Source of the DNA: Methylococcaceae bacterium
Lineage (GTDB): Bacteria > Pseudomonadota > Gammaproteobacteria > Methylococcales > Methylomonadaceae
DNA: 5,423 nt
Direction: 5' to 3'
Assembly: GCA_947505055.1 (NCBI GenBank)
Contig: CANNLO010000334.1
Span: forward strand, 1-5,423
The notes below the pieces were generated by a model. That model was not told where the DNA came from, did not search any database, and was given only the letters and a program-made list of their open reading frames with translations. How positions within the stretch are numbered: the stretch's first letter is position 1; every line of letters begins with the position of its first letter. The position numbers and the translations under genes are program-made. This document shows positions 1-4,212 of the stretch, piece after piece.

Positions 1-693
1 AAACCTCTGCAGAATCTCGATATTGAAAAACGGTTATCGGTACTTGAGTACATGATAGCGTCAATTCGTACTTATGGAGCGATTACGGATATTGTGCTTG
101 GAATCAGTGAGGGACACGACAACATCGTTTACCAAGACATCGCCAAGCGCAATAAAGTAGATTTCATTGTCGGTAGTGAGGAGGATGTTTTGCAGCGCTT
201 GATTCAATGCTGTGAGAAGGTTGGTGGTACTGACATCTTCCGATTGACTACAGAGTCACCGTATACATACTTTGAGGCAATTGACAAAGCGTGGGACGCA
301 CACGTGCGCGAAAACAGGGATTTGACTGCACTAGATAATCTGCCTGATGGATCTGGTTTTGAGATAATAAGTCTGGCAGCCTATAAAAAATCATGGGAGC
401 AAGGTCAAAGGAAACACCGGTCTGAATTGTGTTCGCTATATATTCGTGAGAATAAAGATGAATTTAAAATTGGCTATATCGAAGTGGATCAAGAAATCAA
501 GAGAACAGATATTCGGCTGACAATTGATTACCCTGAAGATTTAGTGCTCTGTCGTGCTGTCTATCAGACGCTAAAACATTTAGCTCCTAGAATACCGTTA
601 AAGCAGATAATTGACTTCATTGACTCAAACCCTCAACTCAAAGCACTGGTTAATCCTTTTATTGAAGAAGGCTTGAAGACAATGTATTTGTGA
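1..693 (+). CDS. SpsF/KdsB-like cytidylyltransferase family protein, 5'-truncated by the window edge
   Basis: The reading frame is open from base 1 to the TGA at 691-693 (230 residues visible). An ATG at 52 is in frame, but the 17 codons before it already fit the family (KPL..., LEYMI), so the true start lies upstream and about 20-25 N-terminal residues, including the nucleotide-binding R-x-G-S-x-R-L-P-G-K loop, are missing. Visible family landmarks are GSEEDVL (residues 58-64), RLTTESPY (81-88, where relatives usually read R-[IV]-T-G-D-C-P), LPDGSGFEI (114-122), the H-R-S-E-L...YIREN segment and RLTIDYPEDL (172-181), which is the typical C-terminal signature. Family members transfer CMP from CTP to an acidic or other sugar in the cytoplasm, giving the activated donor for glycan assembly. 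The substrate cannot be read from sequence. The next gene starts about 40 nt downstream, so the two are probably co-transcribed. The family call is firm; the exact activity is not. Confidence 0.85.
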   Translation, partial: KPLQNLDIEKRLSVLEYMIASIRTYGAITDIVLGISEGHDNIVYQDIAKRNKVDFIVGSEEDVLQRLIQCCEKVGGTDIFRLTTESPYTYFEAIDKAWDAHVRENRDLTALDNLPDGSGFEIISLAAYKKSWEQGQRKHRSELCSLYIRENKDEFKIGYIEVDQEIKRTDIRLTIDYPEDLVLCRAVYQTLKHLAPRIPLKQIIDFIDSNPQLKALVNPFIEEGLKTMYL

Positions 694-735
694 ATCAAGG
701 CTTACCTGCGAACTAAAGAGGATTTTTCTCAATTG

Positions 736-1278
736 ATGTACTCCGCTCGAATTATTACCAATCGTACTATACTTAGGCCGCTCGATGTTAACGATGTCAG
801 TGAGCGTTATCTTGGCTGGCTACGAGACAAAGCTTCACTTCAATACATTAGCGCAGCTGCGTTACAGCCGGATATCACTGCACTTCGGCAATATGTGTTG
901 GAGCGCAGTGGGCGAGAAGATGTAGTGTTCCTTGGTATTTTTGAGAAGGATACTGGTCTACATATTGGAAACTTGAAATATGAACCCGTTAATACCAATC
1001 TTGGCTATGCCATCATGGGTATTTTAATCGGAGAGTCTGACTGGAGGGGTAAAGGAATTGCGGCGGAAGTAATTGCCGCTAGTGCCAATTTGTTATTCAA
1101 GCGCAGTGATATTAAACAAATTATTTTAGGCGTCAGTCGCAGCAACACGTCAGCCATAAGGGCTTACCAAAAAATTGGTTTTATTGAAAAGTTGTCTGAG
1201 TACATTCCAAATGTATCTGCAGAAAACATGACGATGATTTGGGATATTGGTGAGACTGAATCGCCCCTGATGCAGTAG
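736..1278 (+). CDS. GNAT-family N-acetyltransferase (RimJ/RimL- or PseH-like)
   Basis: A 180-residue protein with the GNAT fold signature. It opens with the usual beta-1 pattern of this group (T-x-R-x-x-L-R-P-L, near residues 8-16). It has the acetyl-CoA pyrophosphate-binding motif A in DWRGKGIA (residues 102-109, R-x-x-G-x-A) followed by helix alpha-3, and motif B NTSAIRAYQKIGF (137-149). Family enzymes transfer acetyl from acetyl-CoA to an amine; next to sugar-nucleotide genes the substrate is often an amino sugar, as for PseH in pseudaminic acid synthesis. That substrate is inference. The start is uncertain: ATG 736 is preceded directly by TTG 733, and the Shine-Dalgarno-like AAGAGGA at 716-722 lies 10 nt from TTG and 13 nt from ATG, so TTG is possible and would add one residue. 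The stop TAG (1276-1278) lies only 18 bp before the IS left end, so the gene appears intact. Its last codons overlap a sequence resembling the IS terminus. Confidence 0.88.
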   Translation: MYSARIITNRTILRPLDVNDVSERYLGWLRDKASLQYISAAALQPDITALRQYVLERSGREDVVFLGIFEKDTGLHIGNLKYEPVNTNLGYAIMGILIGESDWRGKGIAAEVIAASANLLFKRSDIKQIILGVSRSNTSAIRAYQKIGFIEKLSEYIPNVSAENMTMIWDIGETESPLMQ

Positions 1279-1283
1279 ACACT
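1257..1283 (+). repeat. Degenerate sequence resembling the IS left inverted repeat, 40 bp outside the real one
   Basis: Aligned without gaps, this 27-bp stretch matches the IS left terminal repeat (1297-1323) at 15 of 27 positions by hand count. The matches include the terminal TG, a central CCC and an unbroken GTAGACAC (1275-1282 against 1315-1322). The offset is exactly 40 bp, the same period as the tandem duplication at the right end. It overlaps the last codons of the acetyltransferase gene. It may be an insertion target resembling the terminus, an old end remnant, or chance. Confidence 0.35.
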
Positions 1284-1296
1284 TTTTAGCTTCATA

Positions 1297-1323
1297 TGGA
1301 CTACCCACACTATGGTAGACACC
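1297..1323 (+). repeat. IS left terminal inverted repeat (IRL)
   Basis: This 27-bp terminus pairs with the reverse complement of 2501-2527 (and the identical 2541-2567) at 23 of 27 positions. The outer 12 bp (TGGACTACCCAC) and the inner 9 bp (GTAGACACC) are perfect; the mismatches are confined to the central six bases. The TG at the tip is the usual IS3-family terminal dinucleotide. I looked for a good -35/-10 pair here and found none that I trust. Confidence 0.93.
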
Positions 1324-1356
1324 GTTATAGTTTAATTAAACATAGCGGAGGCAATG

Positions 1357-1641
1357 ATGGCAAAGGAACGATTTGCGGCAGAGTTTAAATCTGAAGCAGT
1401 TAGGCAAGTGATTGAGCGGGGTTATACGGTTGCAGATGTTGCCAAACGATTAGGGGTGTCTGCCCAGAGTCTTTATAAGTGGGTGAGAGTTTCAAGCCCC
1501 TCTGAGGATCAAAAAGATAAAGCTGAGCTGCTTGAAGTCAGACGAGAGAATCTCAGGTTACGAGCCGATTTAGCCCGTGCACAGGAAGAGCGGGATATCT
1601 TAAAAAAGGCCGCCGCATACTTTGCAAGGCAGTCCGAGTAA
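1357..1641 (+). CDS. IS3-family transposase OrfA (DNA-binding subunit)
   Basis: A 94-residue protein (95 if the adjacent ATG at 1354 is used). GGAGG at 1347-1351 lies 5 nt from ATG 1357 but only 2 nt from ATG 1354, so 1357 is preferred. The N-terminus has the HTH_Tnp_1 pattern: F-x-x-E-F-K-x-E-A-V, then a helix-turn-helix at about residues 24-43 (T-V-A-D-V-A-K-R-L-G-V-S-x-x-S-L-Y-K-W). Residues 54-84 form a charged, leucine-rich coiled coil used in this family for OrfA/OrfAB multimerisation. OrfA binds the terminal repeats and modulates the transposase. The 3' end carries the frameshift signal at codons 82-84 (TTA AAA AAG), so a minority of ribosomes should shift into orfB; the rest stop at TAA 1639-1641. 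Length and layout are normal for IS3-family OrfA. Confidence 0.94.
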   Translation: MAKERFAAEFKSEAVRQVIERGYTVADVAKRLGVSAQSLYKWVRVSSPSEDQKDKAELLEVRRENLRLRADLARAQEERDILKKAAAYFARQSE

Positions 1642-1648
1642 AGTATGC
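1602..1648 (+). promoter_or_regulatory. Programmed -1 frameshift signal: A AAA AAG slippery site plus downstream hairpin
   Basis: The heptamer A AAA AAG occupies 1602-1608, in register with orfA codons AAA (1603-1605) and AAG (1606-1608). A -1 slip continues at GGC (1608-1610), and this frame is open without a stop through to orfB. Six nucleotides downstream, GCATACTTT (1615-1623) pairs perfectly with AAAGTATGC (1640-1648). The stem can extend by G1624-U1639 and C1625-G1638, then, past a two-base internal mismatch, by G1628-C1635 and G1629-C1634 around a CAGU loop. The 3' arm overlaps the orfA stop codon. Heptamer, spacing and hairpin match the known IS3-family design for making the OrfAB transposase at low level. 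Confidence 0.88.
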
Positions 1649-1679
1649 ATTTATAGAAGCATGGAAAGAGCAGCACGGC

Positions 1680-2501
1680 GTGGTATTGCTTTGTCGATTG
1701 CTTGGTGTCCATCGAAGTGGTTTTTATGCGTGGCGTCATCATCCAGAATCGAAGCGAAGTATTGAAGATCGACGTTTACTTGTGCTGATCAGAACGTCAT
1801 TCGAAGCTAGCCAGGGTATTTACGGCAGCAAGCGGATCTTCTGTGATTTGAGAGAAGTGGGTGAAGCGTGTGGGGTACACCGTGTTGCTAGGATTATGCG
1901 TGAGCATAAAATTGCTGCATTACGGGGTTATAAGTCTCACAGATTTCATTATCACAAGCCGGCTAAAGCAGCCCCCAATCGCTTGTCTCAACAATTCTCT
2001 ATGCAGATGCCCGACGAGGCCTGGGTCACTGATATTACTTACATTCGAACCTTTCAAGGATGGCTGTATTTGGCGGTGGTATTAGATCTATTCTCTCGCA
2101 AGGTGATTGGCTGGTCGATGAAATCAACACTGGCTAAAGAAATTGTATTAGACGCAATCCTGATGGCTGTGTGGCGACGCAAACCAACAAAACCAGTCAT
2201 CATCCATTCGGATCAAGGCTCGCAATATAGCAGTGATGAGTGGAAACGCCTTTGTGAGCAGCATCAGTTGCAAGCGAGCATGAGTCGCCGAGGCAATTGT
2301 TATGACAATGCAGTGGCGGAATCTTTTTTTAGTAGCCTAAAGAAGGAAAGAATACGCAACCATGTGTATCATACGAGAGATAAAGCACGTGCAGATATTT
2401 TTGATTATATTGAGGTGTTTTATAATAGGGCTAGACGTCACTCCCACTTAAATGGGATGAGCCCTGAAGCGTTTGAAGAGGTCTGGCGTAAACAAGGCTA
2501 G
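1680..2501 (+). CDS. IS3-family transposase OrfB, expressed as OrfAB by -1 frameshift (DDE catalytic domain)
   Basis: The listed GTG start is nominal: the frame is open back to the slippery site at 1602-1608, and translation through the shift gives an OrfAB fusion of about 381 residues (84 from orfA plus 297). Numbered from GTG 1680 (273 residues), the N-terminal region has the family pattern LLCRLLGVHRSGFYAW and a helix-turn-helix-like HTH_21 region (G-I-Y-G-S-K-R-I, about 46-53). The rve-type integrase core follows, with D118 (WVTDITY), D178 (IHSDQGSQY) and E214 (AVAESFF); exactly 35 residues separate D178 and E214, the DD(35)E spacing. The C-terminus has YNRARRHSHLNGMSPEAFE, typical of the family. 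It catalyses strand cleavage and transfer at the terminal repeats. The stop TAG (2499-2501) runs into the right terminal repeat. No disabling mutation is visible. Confidence 0.95.
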   Translation: MVLLCRLLGVHRSGFYAWRHHPESKRSIEDRRLLVLIRTSFEASQGIYGSKRIFCDLREVGEACGVHRVARIMREHKIAALRGYKSHRFHYHKPAKAAPNRLSQQFSMQMPDEAWVTDITYIRTFQGWLYLAVVLDLFSRKVIGWSMKSTLAKEIVLDAILMAVWRRKPTKPVIIHSDQGSQYSSDEWKRLCEQHQLQASMSRRGNCYDNAVAESFFSSLKKERIRNHVYHTRDKARADIFDYIEVFYNRARRHSHLNGMSPEAFEEVWRKQG

Positions 2502-2527
2502 GTGTCTACAAAACCGTGGGTAGTCCA
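2501..2527 (-). repeat. IS right terminal inverted repeat (IRR), inner copy
   Basis: The reverse complement begins TGGACTACCCAC and ends GTAGACACC, matching the left terminus (1297-1323) at 23 of 27 positions. Its first base is the last base of the orfB TAG stop, so the coding region reaches the terminal repeat. This copy is continuous with the complete orfB and is probably the original end. Confidence 0.93.
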
Positions 2528-2540
2528 GTAAACAAGGCTA

Positions 2541-2567
2541 GGTGTCTACAAAACCGTGGGTAGTCCA
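2541..2567 (-). repeat. IS right terminal inverted repeat (IRR), outer duplicated copy
   Basis: Identical to 2501-2527 and displaced by 40 bp. It marks the outer boundary of IS-derived DNA. A GTG at 2542-2544 inside it is in frame with the downstream polysaccharide gene, so automatic gene calling could wrongly start that gene inside the IS. Confidence 0.93.
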
Positions 2568-2573
2568 CTTCTT

Positions 2574-2578
2574 AAAGG
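2574..2578 (+). promoter_or_regulatory. Shine-Dalgarno sequence deciding the PFTS gene start
   Basis: AAAGG ends 5 nt before TTG 2584. It is the best ribosome-binding match near the gene's 5' end and lies outside the IS. It supports TTG 2584 over the GTG at 2542, which lies inside the duplicated IS terminus and has only AAGG at 2534-2537, 4 nt upstream and within the repeat. Confidence 0.6.
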
Positions 2579-2583
2579 TTATT

Positions 2584-4212
2584 TTGGTTAAAGATTTTAT
2601 TGCTTCACTAGGGAGTTTGATTAAACGTAATCGACGTGCGCGATTGCGCCGAATCATGCGCGAATATCTTGTGCAGAAGCAATCTGGTCACATAGATCGG
2701 ATTGCTAAAGCAAAACAAGCATTATCATCCACCCAGCTTGGATTAACTAATGAACATTTCTCGCCATTCGTGATGGGTGTTGCTGTCGGTGAAATCGCTG
2801 TGAGGCAGTATCTCCTGATTCGACTCGGTGGCATCAATCTAAATTGTGCATTGTTACGAGCCTCCACAGACAAGCGCGGTAGCATCGTATTGCCTCTGCC
2901 CAAGCAATGGCGAAACATTCTTGTGGCGCATGGTTTTCAGATTGCTCATTTTCGGTCGGAGTTTCTTTGGCGGCTATATGTATGCGCTCTTCTACTCTAC
3001 GGAATAGTGAAGATTAGCAAGACCATATTTTCCGGAATAACTAATTGGGTAAGCTCTGTTGCTACCCGGCGCTATGTTTATTTTGTTGATCTGGCTGCGG
3101 GAAATTTACCTCAAAAAATCAATGGTAGCTCAAGCTATGACATCGTTTCCTGGTACTTGCAGTGGTCCGGGAGAATGCGGGATATTCAAGCGGTGCATCA
3201 TAGCGTAGGCAATTCATTGCCAATAATTGCCGATGGTATCGCAGTTATACCCCAGCCTGAGATATTGCCTCTTTTGACGGGATGGAAGGCGCTCACTAGG
3301 TATATTTATTGGGGGATGAGTGCAAGCATCATTGCAGCAATAGATTGCCTACGTGGCCGCTGGTGGCATGCGTTACTGTTAAATCAGGCAGCATTGGCGG
3401 CACAGGTGCGCAGCTTACCCGTGGAATCTTTAGCTCGCGAATATTTATTCCATAATTCTGGGTGGATATATCGTCCCTTGTGGACCTATGAGGCTGAGCG
3501 CCTTGGCTCTAAAATCACTTTTTATTTTTATTCAACCAATTGCGAATCCTTTAAGCAGCCTGACTGCTACCCAGCCATTTCATTTGGTTATAAAGCAATG
3601 AACTGGCCACATTATTTGGTTTGGGATGAATATCAAGCAGATTTTGTGCGCCGTGCAGTGGGTGAGCAGACGAAAGTGAGTGTTGTTGGACCAATTTGGT
3701 TTCAAAGTAATGCAATTGAGATGCCTCGACCAAATAAACCTAGCGTGGCTATTTTTGATATAACACCACACAGACATTCACGTTACGTTACGTTAGGTAT
3801 GGATAGTGAATTTTATACGCCCATAGTAACTAATCCATTTTTAGAGCATGTTTGCAATGCAACACGACAGTATAATTTTGATATGCTTTGGAAAAGGAAA
3901 AGAAATATTGGGCGTATTGCTCATCCAGTTTATCGCCACTTGGCGGACCAGTTGTCCAACAATAGCCATGTGATGCTGGTAGATCCTGAAATATCCGCCA
4001 TCCGTGTTATAGAATCAAGCGTTGCAGTTATATCTATGCCTTTTACCTCAACTGCAATCATTGCCAAAGAAATGGGTAAGCCTTCCATTTATTATGACCC
4101 AAGTGGTTTGTTGCAGAAAGATGATAGGGCGGCGCATGGCATTGCTATTCTTTCGACAAGAGATGAGCTAGCGACATGGCTTTCTCATCAAGTTCCGACT
4201 CATTTGGTGTAA
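2584..4212 (+). CDS. Polysaccharide biosynthesis PFTS-motif protein, probable glycosyltransferase
   Basis: A 542-residue protein when started at TTG 2584; the frame extends to GTG 2542 (556 residues), but those 14 extra codons are mostly IS terminus. The N-terminus is basic (KRNRRARLRR). Residues about 130-153 are hydrophobic with flanking charges (LWRLYVCALLLYGIVKISK), suggesting membrane association or one membrane segment. The C-terminal half looks like a GT-B-type nucleotide-sugar-binding domain: KVSVVGPIWF (about 364-373), a conserved-looking DITPHRHSRY (392-401), then VAVISMPFTSTAIIAKEMGKP (479-499) with the PFTS motif at 486-489 and a following YYDPSGLL. This motif names a family found in surface-polysaccharide loci; its biochemical activity is, to my knowledge, not defined. 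By analogy with CDP-glycerol and sialyl- or Kdo-transferase folds, it may use a CMP- or CDP-linked donor such as the product of the gene at 1-693, which is inference. The stop TAA overlaps the next gene by 37 nt if that gene starts at ATG 4176. Confidence 0.82.
   Translation: MVKDFIASLGSLIKRNRRARLRRIMREYLVQKQSGHIDRIAKAKQALSSTQLGLTNEHFSPFVMGVAVGEIAVRQYLLIRLGGINLNCALLRASTDKRGSIVLPLPKQWRNILVAHGFQIAHFRSEFLWRLYVCALLLYGIVKISKTIFSGITNWVSSVATRRYVYFVDLAAGNLPQKINGSSSYDIVSWYLQWSGRMRDIQAVHHSVGNSLPIIADGIAVIPQPEILPLLTGWKALTRYIYWGMSASIIAAIDCLRGRWWHALLLNQAALAAQVRSLPVESLAREYLFHNSGWIYRPLWTYEAERLGSKITFYFYSTNCESFKQPDCYPAISFGYKAMNWPHYLVWDEYQADFVRRAVGEQTKVSVVGPIWFQSNAIEMPRPNKPSVAIFDITPHRHSRYVTLGMDSEFYTPIVTNPFLEHVCNATRQYNFDMLWKRKRNIGRIAHPVYRHLADQLSNNSHVMLVDPEISAIRVIESSVAVISMPFTSTAIIAKEMGKPSIYYDPSGLLQKDDRAAHGIAILSTRDELATWLSHQVPTHLV

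Larger units (their letters stand above)
1297..2567 (+). mobile_element. IS3-family insertion sequence (probably IS3 subgroup) with duplicated right end
   Basis: The core element is 1297-2527 (1231 bp); including the duplicated right end it spans to 2567. It begins TGGACTACCC and ends GGGTAGTCCA. The 27-bp termini match at 23 of 27 positions. Inside are orfA (helix-turn-helix plus coiled coil) and orfB (DDE integrase), offset by -1 with a slippery heptamer, which is the standard IS3-family plan. Both reading frames are uninterrupted and the catalytic triad is intact, so the element looks potentially active. No directly abutting direct repeat flanks it: left flank CATA, right flank CTTC after the outer terminus or GTAA after the inner one. 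It sits between the acetyltransferase and PFTS genes in the same orientation, in intergenic DNA, so it may affect expression of the downstream genes without breaking a gene. Family assignment is firm; the subgroup is judged from protein style only. Confidence 0.95.
2488..2567 (+). repeat. Perfect 40-bp tandem duplication of the IS right end
   Basis: Bases 2488-2527 and 2528-2567 are identical over all 40 positions and directly adjacent. Each unit holds the last codons and stop of orfB plus the whole 27-bp right terminal repeat. The bases just outside the units differ (C2487 against A2527; G2528 against C2568), so the repeat is exactly 40 bp. It leaves the element with two right ends in direct orientation. 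Confidence 0.97.

Noticed and set aside
670..735. Rho-independent terminator between the first two genes
   Set aside because: Only a weak 5-bp CTTGA/TCAAG pairing is present, without a G+C-rich stem or T-run; the short gap fits co-transcription.
1297..1350. A strong promoter in the IS left end
   Set aside because: TAGACA (1316-1321), TATAGT (1326-1331) and TTTAAT (1331-1336) resemble promoter hexamers, but none pair at 16-18 bp spacing; an end-to-end circle-junction promoter also gave only weak matches.
1509..1742. Minus-strand open frame across the orfA/orfB junction
   Set aside because: It lies antisense to the conserved transposase genes and shows no recognisable protein features; it is a shadow frame.
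1861..2085. Plus-strand open frame inside orfB in another frame
   Set aside because: It sits wholly within the catalytic domain coding region, and the protein has no coherent features.
2488..2567. Direct repeat as a CRISPR array or attachment site
   Set aside because: There are only two adjacent units with no spacer, and each unit is explained by the IS orfB tail plus terminal repeat.
3551..3777. Two overlapping minus-strand open frames
   Set aside because: Both are antisense to the PFTS protein gene, and neither has recognisable domains.
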